Shown: positions 1-9,699 of the stretch, in pieces | Layout of the letters: the number at the start of each line of letters is the position of its first letter | Numbering within the stretch: the first letter of the stretch is position 1 | Assembly: GCA_049890115.1 (NCBI GenBank) | Contig: JBMHCC010000009.1 | Span: 1-64,000 of the forward strand | Direction: 5' to 3' | From: UBA685 sp049890115 | GTDB taxonomy: Bacteria > Pseudomonadota > Alphaproteobacteria > Puniceispirillales > Puniceispirillaceae | DNA length: 64,000 bases | Translations under genes and position numbers: made by a program | The notes under the pieces: model-generated | Told to the model about the DNA's origin: nothing | The model's database searches: none | What the model saw: the letters and a program-made list of their open reading frames with translations, nothing else

Positions 1-2127
1 GGCACTGATCAGCATTTCATCAGAGCCGAAAATCTTGTTGTTCAACTCTTCTGTGATGAATGGCATGATCGGATGCAACACATGCAAGGCAGAGCGCAAC
101 ACAACCACCGCCGTTTTGCGTGTTTCCTCAGACTCTTTCAAAACTGGCTTGATGAATTCCAAATACCAATCGCAATAATTGTTCCAGATAAATTGATAAA
201 TATGATCTGCTGCCTCGTTAAACCGATAGCCATCAAGGGCCTTTGCGACATTCATCGATGCTGTGCCAAGCTCTGAGACAATCCATTGATTGACTGGCAG
301 CGCAACCGTTGACAGATCAAAGTCACGATAGGCGTCACCTGATAGCTCATTGAATTCTAAGAAGCGCGCCGCGTTCCAGATTTTTGTTGCAAAATTACGA
401 TAGCTCTCAACACGTGCCACTGATAATTTCAGATCGCGCCCCTGCGCGGCCATGGCACACATTGTAAAACGCAAAGCATCAGCGCCATAATCTTTGGTCA
501 AATCAAGCGGATCAAGCACATTGCCTTTTGATTTTGACATTTTCTGGCCTTTTTCATCACGCACAAGCGCATGAATATAGACATCTTTAAATGGCACCTC
601 ACCATCCATGAAATACATGCCCATCATCATCATTCTAGCAACCCAGAAGAAGATGATATCAAACCCAGTTACCAGAACATCGCCTGGATAGTAACGTTGT
701 AATTCTGCTGTATTTTGCGGCCAGCCTATAGTTGAAAATGGCCATAGGGCAGACGAAAACCACGTATCAAGCACATCATCATCCTGAATAAGGCTGACAG
801 CCTCACCATAATGGGCTTCTGCTGCCTGATGGGCTGTTTGCTCATCAAGCTCAACAAAGGCTGTGCCATCTGGCCCATACCAAGCTGGGATCCGATGCCC
901 CCACCAAAGCTGGCGTGATACACACCATGGCTGGATATTACGCATCCATTCAAAATAGGTTTTTGACCATCTCTCTGGCACAAAGCGCGTTTTACCATCT
1001 TCAACAGCTTTGATAGCTGGAATTGCCAGTTGTGCAGCATCAACATACCACTGATCCATCAGCCATGGTTCGATGACAACACCAGATCTGTCGCCATGTG
1101 GCACAGTCATTTGATTATCTTCAATGTCGCCAAGCAGGCCAAGTTCTGCCATATCAGCCAGAATTTTATCGCGTGCTTCAAAGCGTTCCATGCCTTGATA
1201 GGCATTTGGCACATTTTCATTTAAATGGGCATGCTGGTCAAAAATATTCAGCATTTCTAGGTCATGGCGCTTGCCAACTTCAAAATCATTAAAGTCATGA
1301 GCTGGCGTTATTTTAACAGCACCAGTGCCTTTTTCAGGATCAGAATAGCTATCAGCAATAATCGGTATCAGGCGACCAACCAAAGGCAGAACCACATTTT
1401 TACCAATAATATCACGATAACGCTCATCATCAGGGTGAACCGCAACAGCCATATCACCAAGCATGGTTTCAGGACGCGTTGTCGCAACAGTGATAAAGCG
1501 GTCTTCTTCGCCTTCAATCGGATAGCGAAGCTGCCACATTTTACCGACAGTTTCTTTTTGTTCGACCTCTAGATCTGAAATCGCTGTCAGTAATTTTGGA
1601 TCCCAGTTCACCAATCTTTTATCACGATAGATCAAACCATCTTTGTGAAGCTTCACAAAGACCTTGCGCACCGCCTCAGAGAGCCCCTCATCCATGGTAA
1701 AACGGCTCTTCTGCCAATCTGCCGATGCGCCAAGATGGCGTTGCTGATGTTCAATCATTCCGCCTGATTCAGCTTTCCATTCCCAGACTTTCTCAACAAA
1801 GCTATCTCTGCCTAGATCACGTCTATTGATGCCTTCTGCTGCTAATTTGCGTTCAACAACCATCTGCGTTGCAATACCAGCATGGTCCATGCCAGGCTGC
1901 CATAATGCATCTTTGCCACGCATTCTATTATAACGGATAAGCACATCTTGCAGCGTAAAGGTCAGCGCATGCCCCATATGCAACGAGCCTGTCACATTTG
2001 GCGGTGGCATCATGATGGTATAAGGCGTTTTATCTGATGTCGGATCACAAGCAAAAGCGCCTTGCGCTTCACTTGCTTCATACCAGCGTGTTTCAATCTC
2101 TTCAGGATTATAAGTCTTATTAAGCAT
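1..2127 (-). CDS. valS: valine--tRNA ligase, partial (C-terminus beyond left edge)
   Basis: Class I aminoacyl-tRNA synthetase that charges tRNA-Val in the cytoplasm. The frame is open from the ATG at 2127 to the window edge, giving 709 visible codons. The N-terminus reads MLNKTYNPEEIETRWYEAS. The HIGH-type signature lies in PPPNVTGSLHMGHAL, with HMGH at residues 50-53. The KMSKS loop reads KMSKSKGNVLDP near residue 530. These two motifs and the NVTGSLHMGHA context are diagnostic for ValS. The anticodon-binding C-terminal part is cut off by the window, not by a mutation. It lies downstream of popZ with 40 bases between them, the usual alphaproteobacterial order. Confidence 0.97.
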   Translation of the reverse strand, partial: MLNKTYNPEEIETRWYEASEAQGAFACDPTSDKTPYTIMMPPPNVTGSLHMGHALTFTLQDVLIRYNRMRGKDALWQPGMDHAGIATQMVVERKLAAEGINRRDLGRDSFVEKVWEWKAESGGMIEHQQRHLGASADWQKSRFTMDEGLSEAVRKVFVKLHKDGLIYRDKRLVNWDPKLLTAISDLEVEQKETVGKMWQLRYPIEGEEDRFITVATTRPETMLGDMAVAVHPDDERYRDIIGKNVVLPLVGRLIPIIADSYSDPEKGTGAVKITPAHDFNDFEVGKRHDLEMLNIFDQHAHLNENVPNAYQGMERFEARDKILADMAELGLLGDIEDNQMTVPHGDRSGVVIEPWLMDQWYVDAAQLAIPAIKAVEDGKTRFVPERWSKTYFEWMRNIQPWCVSRQLWWGHRIPAWYGPDGTAFVELDEQTAHQAAEAHYGEAVSLIQDDDVLDTWFSSALWPFSTIGWPQNTAELQRYYPGDVLVTGFDIIFFWVARMMMMGMYFMDGEVPFKDVYIHALVRDEKGQKMSKSKGNVLDPLDLTKDYGADALRFTMCAMAAQGRDLKLSVARVESYRNFATKIWNAARFLEFNELSGDAYRDFDLSTVALPVNQWIVSELGTASMNVAKALDGYRFNEAADHIYQFIWNNYCDWYLEFIKPVLKESEETRKTAVVVLRSALHVLHPIMPFITEELNNKIFGSDEMLISA

Positions 2128-2167
2128 GATGATTTTTCAAAAAAAGTGAGAAAAAGGATAGGCAGGA

Positions 2168-3364
2168 TTACGTATCACGTTTACGCGATGGTGTTTTGCT
2201 TTTCTTAGATGATGAAATTTGTCTTTGCGGCGGACCTGATAATGCCTCTTCAATAAGGTCTGTCATATTATTATGCAACCAGCTTGATACTTGTTCTTTG
2301 ATAATAGCCCGCAATGCTGTTTTCACTGTACCTGAAAACCCTTCATCTTCTTCTGTTTCATAGGCTGTCTGATCAGATACAATATGCAAGTTAGGTTGGC
2401 TAATTGGTGCCTCAAACTCTGCTTCTGCTTCATCATCTTCATCAATGAAAAGCATTTGTGCTTCTCTGACAGGATCAGCAACAGGCGGATCAGCCAAAGG
2501 AACACCTATTTCTGGCGCGATTGGCGGTGTGGCACTATCTGATAATTCACGCAAAGATACAGGCGACATCAAACCTTCAGTTGGCGCAAAAGAAAAATCG
2601 TAACCAGCAAAATCCTGCTCACCATAATCATGTGGCAAAGGCGGCTCTATCCTATTTGCGGCCTCTCTATTTTCTTGTGGTACTGATGAGACTGACGGTG
2701 AAATTTGTGGTTCGTCTAGCTCATGCGCATGTATTTGTTGGGGTGTTTGTTGTGGTGTTTGTTGTGGTGATACTGGCTGAGGCGATATTTGCGGTGTCGC
2801 AAGTGATTGTGACATCACAGGCAATTCATCACCTGGCTCTGATTGAGAAGTTGGTATCACAGGCTTGTTGGCATATAGGCCGCCGCCACGACGTGCGATT
2901 GGCACACCAAGGTCTGTGATATCTCTCGGGCTCACAGATGCATAAGCAGCTGGTGATATCCTCTCATTACCACTTTGATCTGGCGAAGGCGGCTGTGCCG
3001 CATCAGCAAGTGACGCTTGCTGTTGTGATATCGCCATGGTGATTTCATCACTATCAGCTTGCGGAAAGGCTGCGCTTTTACCAGCTGGTTTGGCGTTTAG
3101 ATCATCACCATGTGACAAAGGGCTTGCCTTTGCTTCAGCTGATGGCATAGGCGGATTTTCAAGAGTTTTTGCAAGCAGCTGCGAGGTAACGAGTGAGAGG
3201 ACATCATCATTTTCTTCTGCTGCATCCGATACAGGATTGCGCCAGACCACATGATCAAGCGTGACGATTGTTTTATCATCGTCAAAGTCTGCCCCATTGA
3301 GCTCTACCAATTTCTTGATAGCACGCAATGCGTCATGAACTTCTTTATCGCTTGCTTCACCCAT
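2168..3364 (-). CDS. popZ: PopZ-like (DUF2497) polar organizing protein
   Basis: 398 residues starting at ATG 3364. PopZ family proteins form polar condensates that anchor chromosome origins and cell-cycle regulators in alphaproteobacteria. The N-terminus (VHDALRAIKKLVE, residues about 8-20) resembles the short PopZ N-terminal helix. The C-terminus (VKTALRAIIKEQVSSWL and following, about 345-372) matches the family's oligomerization helices. Between them lies a long proline/glutamine/acid-rich, low-complexity linker that includes TPQQ repeats near residues 200-211. The tail after the family domain is unusually basic (SKKSKTPSRKRDT). The assignment rests on this architecture and on the conserved pcm-tolC-popZ-valS order. 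Overall similarity in the linker is low, so the cellular role is inferred. Confidence 0.7.
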   Translation of the reverse strand: MGEASDKEVHDALRAIKKLVELNGADFDDDKTIVTLDHVVWRNPVSDAAEENDDVLSLVTSQLLAKTLENPPMPSAEAKASPLSHGDDLNAKPAGKSAAFPQADSDEITMAISQQQASLADAAQPPSPDQSGNERISPAAYASVSPRDITDLGVPIARRGGGLYANKPVIPTSQSEPGDELPVMSQSLATPQISPQPVSPQQTPQQTPQQIHAHELDEPQISPSVSSVPQENREAANRIEPPLPHDYGEQDFAGYDFSFAPTEGLMSPVSLRELSDSATPPIAPEIGVPLADPPVADPVREAQMLFIDEDDEAEAEFEAPISQPNLHIVSDQTAYETEEDEGFSGTVKTALRAIIKEQVSSWLHNNMTDLIEEALSGPPQRQISSSKKSKTPSRKRDT

Positions 3365-3398
3365 AAACTACCTGTCACCTTTATCTCTCATAGTCGCC

Positions 3399-4754
3399 CT
3401 ATTGTGGCAATTCAGCGCGTGGCAGAAAACCCTGAAAAACATCTGCGGGATCTTGTAATGCATCAAGGCTGTCAAATTGTCCAGCCAGTCCAACAACATC
3501 TAAGGTCAAACCACCAAGCGATGCCAGCAAACGATAGCTATTGAGCATGATAGACTGGTCAGCCTGCAATAAACGTACTTTGGCATCACTCACAGATTGT
3601 TCTGCATCAAGTTGATCTAAAAAGATTTTCTGACCAAATTCAACTTCTGTTTTAATACCGTCTGCCACAAGCTCAGCTGCTGCTAGCTCTGCTTCAACAG
3701 CATGTCTTTGTGCCTTTGCCGACCGCAACTGGCGGAACGCAGAGCGCGCATTGAGCGCCACAACACGTCTGGCATCAGCTAACTGATATTTGGCACGTTC
3801 AATCATCGCAGAGACTTCTTTACCCTTGGCACGCGATGATGGCGTCACCAAAATAGGGGTTGAGAACACAAGCTGGCCTTTAATATCTAGCTTATCTTGC
3901 ATCGTGCCCTTTTGTTGCTGATCTGTCGCTGATAATGACAGATTTAATTTTGGTTTCACCTGACGGCTCAGCACATCAAATTGCACTCTTGCTGAACGCT
4001 CGCCTGCTAGTGCGGCCGCAATATCCGGATGATTATCAAGTGCCATGGCTTCTGCATCAGACAAGCTAGCTGGCGCGCTTTCTGGTAATGACGGCAAAGA
4101 CAAATCACGGCCATTTAACCCTGTCAAAGACAGATAGGTCTCACGTGCTGTTTCTTCATTTGCTTGGGCGGCAATCAGATTAGATTTTGCACGCGCTAAT
4201 CTAGCACCTGCCTCTGCCAGCCTTGTCGCAGTTGTTGTGCCAGCATCAAGCCTGATTTTTGTAGCGTCAGTCTGTGCTTGCAGACGTGCGACATTTTCCT
4301 CTTGCAAAATCCGTGCTTCGACAGATGTCAGCAATGATAGATAAGAATCGATAATAGCAAGGATGATCTGCTGTTCCTGAGCGCGATAATTGGCACGTTG
4401 GCGATCAAGCGTATATTTAGCCGCCAGCTGACGTGCTTCACCTTCCCCTGAATCATAAATTTGTTTTGAAATATTGATAGAAGCTGACAAGGATTGGCTT
4501 GATGCAAATCCGCCACCTGCTTGCTTTTTGTCACTTTCAGTATGAGAGCCAGTCACAGAGGCAGTGCCCGTTAAATCATTCGCAGAATTAGAGGTGATAA
4601 GCGCTTGTCTGGCGGCAATAAAATTCTGCCGTGATGCTTCTAATTGGTCTGATTTCATTAACCCTGATTGCAATGCATCTGTCAGATTTTCAGCCTGAGC
4701 CTGGAAACTGGCACCTAAAATTGCAGCTACCACAATGACTTTGCGAAATGACAT
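3399..4754 (-). CDS. tolC: TolC family outer membrane efflux protein
   Basis: 451 residues from ATG 4754. A cleavable signal peptide is visible (MSFRKVIVVAAILGASFQAQA, cut likely after AQA). The mature part has the two-fold repeated coiled-coil helices of the outer membrane efflux family, such as the stretches around residues 110-200 (ILQEENVARLQAQTDATKI) and 300-420. TolC trimers form the exit duct through the periplasm and outer membrane for type I secretion or RND/MFS pumps. No inner membrane pump is adjacent; the RND pump at 14259-19008 lacks its own channel gene, so this protein is a plausible partner (inference). The gap to popZ is 34 bases, so they may be cotranscribed. Confidence 0.9.
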   Translation of the reverse strand: MSFRKVIVVAAILGASFQAQAENLTDALQSGLMKSDQLEASRQNFIAARQALITSNSANDLTGTASVTGSHTESDKKQAGGGFASSQSLSASINISKQIYDSGEGEARQLAAKYTLDRQRANYRAQEQQIILAIIDSYLSLLTSVEARILQEENVARLQAQTDATKIRLDAGTTTATRLAEAGARLARAKSNLIAAQANEETARETYLSLTGLNGRDLSLPSLPESAPASLSDAEAMALDNHPDIAAALAGERSARVQFDVLSRQVKPKLNLSLSATDQQQKGTMQDKLDIKGQLVFSTPILVTPSSRAKGKEVSAMIERAKYQLADARRVVALNARSAFRQLRSAKAQRHAVEAELAAAELVADGIKTEVEFGQKIFLDQLDAEQSVSDAKVRLLQADQSIMLNSYRLLASLGGLTLDVVGLAGQFDSLDALQDPADVFQGFLPRAELPQ

Positions 4755-4951
4755 CTATTTTTTCCCTCTCTAGCGCATGATGCGAAAACCACTCTAACCC
4801 TTAGCTGATTTCCTGCCAGATTTGCTTCCACATCGCCTTTGCCATTATCACATGGCAAAAACAGGCAATATAATCAGGTTAAGTGTAACTAGATTTCTAT
4901 ACGTCTTTCAACGGCAAAAGGTGCTGAAACAGAGATAAATTATTTTATTTA

Positions 4952-5617
4952 TCAGAACTGGAATTCTGGCTTTGCTTTGAATTCAGTTAATGTTGGCACT
5001 TGGGCGTTGAATAATGATTTGCGAACATAGCCATCACCTGCCGCGCTCCATAGGCTTGCCTCACCTTGCGCCTTGCCAGATGAACGCCAAATCGCTGCCA
5101 ATTTACCAGATGGTGCTAGCTGCGATAGCAATGCCTCTGGCATCACTTCGACACCCCCTTCGATGATAATAGCATCAAAAGGACCTTCGCTAGCATAGCC
5201 TTCTGTCAATTTGCCTTTCAGCACGGCAACATTACCAATTTCCATTTGCCCAAGGATATCTTGCGCTTTTTCAACAGCAGCTGTGCGATTATCAATCGCT
5301 ATCACTGAGGCACAAAGGTGAGATAGCAAAGCAGCGCTATAGCCTGTCCCTGCTCCAACAAGAAGCACATTATCAGATGGTTTGATGGCAAGTGCCTGTA
5401 ATAGACGCCCCATTACCATTGCTTCGATGATATATCTGCCGCCAGACAGGCTCAGATCTTCATCAACATAGGCAACTTCTTTTAATGAGCGAGGCACAAA
5501 AACTTCTCTTGGCACAGTTGCATAAGCTTCGATAACACGTTCATCAATCACCTTATTAGGTCTGATTTGGCTATCAATCATGGCTTTGCGTGCCATTTCA
5601 AAACTAGTTAGTGCCAT
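4952..5617 (-). CDS. pcm: protein-L-isoaspartate O-methyltransferase family protein
   Basis: 221 residues. The ATG at 5617 is preferred because GGGGG lies about 7 bases upstream; a GTG at 5629 would add four residues. The SAM-binding motif I reads VLLVGAGTGYSAALLSHL, and the IRPNKVIDERVIEAYATVPREVF segment is typical of the short alphaproteobacterial Pcm-like group. True PCMT repairs isoaspartyl residues using SAM. Members of this branch, encoded next to tolC, are often only annotated as Pcm-like, and repair activity is not certain. The gene is followed by about 200 bases without genes, then tolC. Confidence 0.8.
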   Translation of the reverse strand: MALTSFEMARKAMIDSQIRPNKVIDERVIEAYATVPREVFVPRSLKEVAYVDEDLSLSGGRYIIEAMVMGRLLQALAIKPSDNVLLVGAGTGYSAALLSHLCASVIAIDNRTAAVEKAQDILGQMEIGNVAVLKGKLTEGYASEGPFDAIIIEGGVEVMPEALLSQLAPSGKLAAIWRSSGKAQGEASLWSAAGDGYVRKSLFNAQVPTLTEFKAKPEFQF

Positions 5618-5876
5618 AATATCCCCCACCCCTTTTGCGGAACTAACATATCACCGTTATTCGTTAATTGTGACATGTTTCGTGCCTTTATATACCGACA
5701 CTTTCTGTGTCTTTCAATAGCTGAAACAGCGATTTTCCACCCACATTTCAACGGCAATGCCCACTCTGGATAACCAGCCCCTATTATTTTACCAATTTGT
5801 TAATCCGTTACGCTTTCTGATTATCACCCATTGACTGACGTCGCACCATGCAGTAATCAGACTGCACCATGGTGAT

Positions 5877-5950
5877 GGCCCAGTGGCAGAGTGGTTATGC
5901 AGCGGTTTGCAAAACCGTGGACATCGGTTCAATTCCGGTCTGGGCCTCCA
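5877..5950 (+). tRNA. tRNA-Cys (GCA)
   Basis: A 74-base cloverleaf. The acceptor stem GGCCCAG pairs with CTGGGCC. The anticodon loop TTGCAAA lies between GCGGT and ACCGT and gives anticodon GCA. The T-loop TTCAATT follows, and the CCA end is encoded at 5948-5950. A 6-bp inverted repeat (TGCAGT at 5849-5854, ACTGCA at 5861-5866) sits just upstream. Confidence 0.95.
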
Positions 5951-5992
5951 TCATCATTTTCCCAAAATCTGCAATACTGCCTGCTGCCACTA

Positions 5993-6814
5993 TTATGATA
6001 GCTGGTAATTAGCGATCAGAATTTCAGCAACAGCCTGCCTCGCACTACCGACGCTATTAATCGATCGCCTTGCAGAGACCTTTTTCTGGGAAAATCCTTT
6101 ATAGAGCTCACAAATCTCAGGCATAAACGAATTTGATGCCAAAAAATAAACGCCTCTTTCATCTAGCTTGCGGCAAGCATCTGCTAGTGCGCGTTGTTCT
6201 TCAAAACCAAAACCGCCTTTGGCATAGCTGGTAAAATGCGCGGTTGATGACACTGGCATATAAGGCGGGTCAAGATAGACAAAATCACCAGCCTGTGTTT
6301 CTGCCAATGCCTGTTGATAGCTTTGATGTACCAAATGTACCCCTTGCAAGACCTCTGATGCCGCAAATATGCCCTCTCGATTAACAATATTTGGTGATTT
6401 ATAGCGGCCAAAGGGAATGTTAAATTCGCCTTTGCGATTGACGCGGTACATCCCATTAAATCCAGTACGATTGAGATAGATGAAACGGCTAGCACGGTGA
6501 AGCTGGCTGAGATTGGCAAAAGCCGTTTTGTCTCTATCAAGGTTGCGGATGGAAAGAAAATAGGTCTTATCATGAATATGCTTTGCTAAATCATCACATA
6601 AGGACGCTGGCTCATCACGTACGACCTGATAACAATTAATCAGCTCTTCATTGATATCACTGAGATAGGCTTTTGCTGGTAGCTGGTCAAAAAACAAAGC
6701 AGCACCACCTAAAAATGGCTCAAAATAACGGTTAAATTCAGCTGGCATGGCAGCTTGTAATTCTGGCAAAAGCTGGCGCTTACCACCTGCCCATTTTAGA
6801 AATGGCTTTGTCAC
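5993..6814 (-). CDS. dam: Dam-type (D12 class) DNA adenine N6-methyltransferase
   Basis: 273 residues. It starts at GTG 6814, supported by AAAGGGGGC just upstream. The SAM-binding N-terminus FLKWAGGKRQLL (5-16), the FEPFLGGAALFF motif (31-42) and the catalytic DPPY (182-185) place it in the D12/Dam family, which usually methylates adenine in GATC. Length agrees with Dam (about 270-280). No restriction enzyme gene is adjacent, so it looks solitary. Most alphaproteobacteria use CcrM (GANTC) instead, and the position directly downstream of tRNA-Cys in opposite orientation suggests acquisition by transfer (inference). Target specificity cannot be read from the sequence. Confidence 0.9.
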   Translation of the reverse strand: MTKPFLKWAGGKRQLLPELQAAMPAEFNRYFEPFLGGAALFFDQLPAKAYLSDINEELINCYQVVRDEPASLCDDLAKHIHDKTYFLSIRNLDRDKTAFANLSQLHRASRFIYLNRTGFNGMYRVNRKGEFNIPFGRYKSPNIVNREGIFAASEVLQGVHLVHQSYQQALAETQAGDFVYLDPPYMPVSSTAHFTSYAKGGFGFEEQRALADACRKLDERGVYFLASNSFMPEICELYKGFSQKKVSARRSINSVGSARQAVAEILIANYQLS

Positions 6815-6942
6815 GCAACGCCCCCTTTGACCTCTTTAATGCTCATTTTGACGCCTAGCTCTGTTATTTCATAGACGTCTTTTATGAATCAGCCTAACGT
6901 TATGTTAGCCAGGGGCAAAAATTCCGGATTTCAAAATAATCA

Positions 6943-8178
6943 ATGCGCATTCTTCTTTCACTATCAGCCTTGTTGGTATCAGTGTTTTTTGTTCAGCTTG
7001 GCACAGGTACTCTTGGCCCGCTTGACGCATTATCTGGCATTACAATTGGATTTTCGCGCACCCAAATAGGGCTGATTGGCTCAGCTCATTTTGTCGGCTT
7101 TATCATTGGTTGTTTTTTATCACCTCTGCTAGTCAGGCGCGTTGGTCATGCCAGAACTTTTATTTTTGTGGCTGGCATGTCGATTATCGGGGTCTTGCTT
7201 CACCCCTTGTGGCAGAATGTCTATTTTTGGATGATATTACGGCTATTTTCAGGGATTGCGGTTGCTGGGTCAGCTACGGTGATTGAAAGCTGGCTTAATG
7301 CGAAGCTGACCAATGAGAATCGCAGCCGCTATTTTTCTTATTATCGGCTATTTGATATGTCAGGCGCATTAGTGGCACAGGCTCTGATTGCCACTTTGCC
7401 ACCGGCACAATCATGGTCATATTCTGTTGTGGCTATTTTTGTCTGCCTATCATTTTTGCCGCTTGCTTTAACGCAATCTGTTCAGCCAACCTTGCCAGAT
7501 CATCATCGCTGGCGTCCGCTTTTGGCGATTACTATATCGCCAATGGCTGTGGTGGCCGTTCTGGTGGTTGGCGCAACAGGGGCAGCTTTGCGCATGATTG
7601 GCCCGCTTTTTGCCTTTGATAGTGCCCTATCAGCTGGCGGTATTGGGTTATTCCTAGCATTATTCGTTGTTGGCGGAGCCATTTCGCAATTTCCCATAGC
7701 TTTGCTAGCAGACCGCTTTCCCAAACGCCGCATTATGATGAGCCTGTCAGTAATGACAATCTTGGTATCCTTCATCACGCAATTTGATTTTATCATGGCC
7801 ATTTTTGGAGATAGCCGCATTTTCATTCTGGTATTTATATTTGGCATGGCAACCATGCCGATTTACTCGCTAGCTGCCACACATGCCAATGATCTGTGCC
7901 AGACACAGGATATGACAGATCTGAGTGCCTCACTGATTTTTTTCTTTGCACTGGGAGCTATCGCATCACCTGTTCTAGCAGGTGCGTTAATTGACAGATT
8001 CGGCCCTGCCAGCTTATTTCATTATTTTGCTGTGTTGCATATCCTGTTATTTTTATTTGGGTCATATCGTGTTATCAAAAGACCTGTTATTCATTTTACC
8101 AAACCATATCGCTATATTCCGCGCACCAGCTTATTTATTGCAAAAACAGTTAAAAATTTGCGTAGTTCCATGAAATAG
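6943..8178 (+). CDS. MFS transporter, YcaD/CynX-like
   Basis: 411 residues, about 12 predicted membrane segments. The N-terminal half has FSRTQIGLIGSAHFVGFIIG and the MFS loop 2-3 signature region RRVGHARTFIFVAG. The long hydrophilic break after the sixth segment (around residues 180-195) and the second half beginning near FAVVAVLVVGATGA fit a typical 6+6 MFS carrier. Substrate unknown; the WLNAKLTNENRSRYFSYYR loop resembles the YcaD-like branch. It is followed after 17 bases by an EamA transporter on the same strand, so the two may share a transcript. Confidence 0.8.
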   Translation: MRILLSLSALLVSVFFVQLGTGTLGPLDALSGITIGFSRTQIGLIGSAHFVGFIIGCFLSPLLVRRVGHARTFIFVAGMSIIGVLLHPLWQNVYFWMILRLFSGIAVAGSATVIESWLNAKLTNENRSRYFSYYRLFDMSGALVAQALIATLPPAQSWSYSVVAIFVCLSFLPLALTQSVQPTLPDHHRWRPLLAITISPMAVVAVLVVGATGAALRMIGPLFAFDSALSAGGIGLFLALFVVGGAISQFPIALLADRFPKRRIMMSLSVMTILVSFITQFDFIMAIFGDSRIFILVFIFGMATMPIYSLAATHANDLCQTQDMTDLSASLIFFFALGAIASPVLAGALIDRFGPASLFHYFAVLHILLFLFGSYRVIKRPVIHFTKPYRYIPRTSLFIAKTVKNLRSSMK

Positions 8179-8195
8179 TTATTGATTGTTTTCTT

Positions 8196-9110
8196 ATGTC
8201 AAAGACCTTTGCTCATTTTCTGATGCTTCTTGCTGCCCTGATATGGGGCACGACCTTTATCGCTCAGACAACAGGCATGGATACGCTTGGACCGCTATCT
8301 TTTACTGGTGCGCGCTATTGGATAGGGTTTGTCGTCATCTTGCCGCTGGCATTTTGGGAATTACGCAAAACAAATCTGCTCATGATATGTCGGCAGAATA
8401 AGACAGTGCTATGGGGCGTGCTTGGCCTTGGGGTTTTGATGTTTGGGGGTATTGCTTTACAACAAACAGCCTTGCTCTATACCAAAGTTGCCAATGCAGC
8501 CTTCCTGACAGCGCTTTATGTCCCTTTTGTGCCTCTCATTACATGGGTGATTAACAGAGCCCCTATCACTGTGCCAATTTGGGTTGCGGTGGCTTTATCC
8601 ATTAGCGGGTCTTACTTATTATCTGGTAATGATGGCTATGATGCACAAATGGCAGATATTCTCGTCGCGATTGGTGCCTTATTCTGGGCTGGCCATATTA
8701 TTTTAATCGGCACAGTCACAAAACTGGTTGATGCTCCTTTTCAGCTGGCAGCCTGTCAGAATATTGTTTGTGCATTGCTAGCCTCTTGTGGGGCTTTTTT
8801 CATTGAAGCACCTGCATTAGCTGATTTCCTGCCAGCCTGGCGTGAATTATTTTATGCTGGTGCAATATCAGTTGGCATTGCTTATACATTGCAGCTTGTG
8901 GCACAGCGTTATGCTCATTCAACCACAGCAGCCTTTTTGCTCTCACTAGAGGCTGTCTTTGCTGTTATTGCTGGCAGGTTATTTCTGGCTGAACAAATAT
9001 CACTATCAGGCTTTATCGGCTGTATTTTGATTTTCTGTGCAGTTTTATTAGCTGATGTTCTGCCCGATAGCTGGCGGCTTATGATTTTACAAAAACTGAA
9101 AAAACAATAA
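8196..9110 (+). CDS. DMT superfamily (EamA) transporter
   Basis: 304 residues with ten hydrophobic segments arranged as two EamA repeats. The first repeat begins AALIWGTTFIAQTTGMD and the second FWAGHIILIGTVTKLV. The C-terminal PExxxA-like region reads SLEAVFAVIAGRLFLAEQIS, typical of EamA helices 9-10. Probably exports a small metabolite or amino acid across the inner membrane; the substrate cannot be named. Lies 17 bases after the MFS gene. Confidence 0.85.
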   Translation: MSKTFAHFLMLLAALIWGTTFIAQTTGMDTLGPLSFTGARYWIGFVVILPLAFWELRKTNLLMICRQNKTVLWGVLGLGVLMFGGIALQQTALLYTKVANAAFLTALYVPFVPLITWVINRAPITVPIWVAVALSISGSYLLSGNDGYDAQMADILVAIGALFWAGHIILIGTVTKLVDAPFQLAACQNIVCALLASCGAFFIEAPALADFLPAWRELFYAGAISVGIAYTLQLVAQRYAHSTTAAFLLSLEAVFAVIAGRLFLAEQISLSGFIGCILIFCAVLLADVLPDSWRLMILQKLKKQ

Positions 9111-9207
9111 CCCCCATTTGATCTAGCTGGTTTTCAACCCAATAAGCCGTTACAAACGTACCAGTGAGAGCAAGTTTAAACCATTATTAAGTAAATGAGA
9201 TTTCATT

Positions 9208-9699
9208 TTGGATACTGTAATTGAAACTGTGACAGACAGAGACTTTAAAGATGCGATGGGACGCTTTCTAACAGGCGTTACAATTGTTAGCATTATGCGC
9301 GAGGATAGGTCAGCCTATGGCTTAACTGTCAATTCATTTGCCTCTGTATCCTTGAAACCACGCCTTGTGCTATGGTCATTGATTAAAACCAATACACATG
9401 CTGATGCTTTTGCGAAAGCCGAGCGATTTTCGATTGCCATGCTAAGCCATGATCAAGAAGCATTATGTACCCGCTTTGCCAGCGATGTTGATGATCGCTT
9501 TGATGGCGTTTCCTGGCATAAAAGTGAGAATGATCTGCCTATTTTAGATGGTGCGTTAACAGTTCTTGAATGCCAATCTTACGCGCAATATGATGGTGGT
9601 GACCACATTATCTTTATTGGTGAAATTATCGCCATTCATCAGGGCCAAAACGACCAGAAACCAATGAGCTATTATTCTGGTAAGGTAAATCAAATTTGA
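9208..9699 (+). CDS. flavin reductase domain protein (FMN-binding split barrel)
   Basis: 163 residues from a TTG start at 9208, preceded by a weak ribosome site. FKDAMGRFLTGVTIVSIMRED and LTVNSFASVSLKPRLVLWSL are the hallmark motifs of HpaC/ActVB-type flavin reductases, which reduce FMN or FAD with NAD(P)H, usually to supply a partner monooxygenase. The C-terminal GGDHIIFIGEI is also conserved in this family. No monooxygenase gene is adjacent. Its stop codon overlaps the start of the NADH-dehydrogenase/SelD fusion gene, which suggests coupled translation and perhaps a role in delivering electrons in selenium handling (inference). Confidence 0.85.
   Translation: MDTVIETVTDRDFKDAMGRFLTGVTIVSIMREDRSAYGLTVNSFASVSLKPRLVLWSLIKTNTHADAFAKAERFSIAMLSHDQEALCTRFASDVDDRFDGVSWHKSENDLPILDGALTVLECQSYAQYDGGDHIIFIGEIIAIHQGQNDQKPMSYYSGKVNQI

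Noticed and set aside
726..1572. Several open frames on either strand inside the first 2 kb
   Set aside because: They are shadows of valS, whose own frame is open across this whole stretch.
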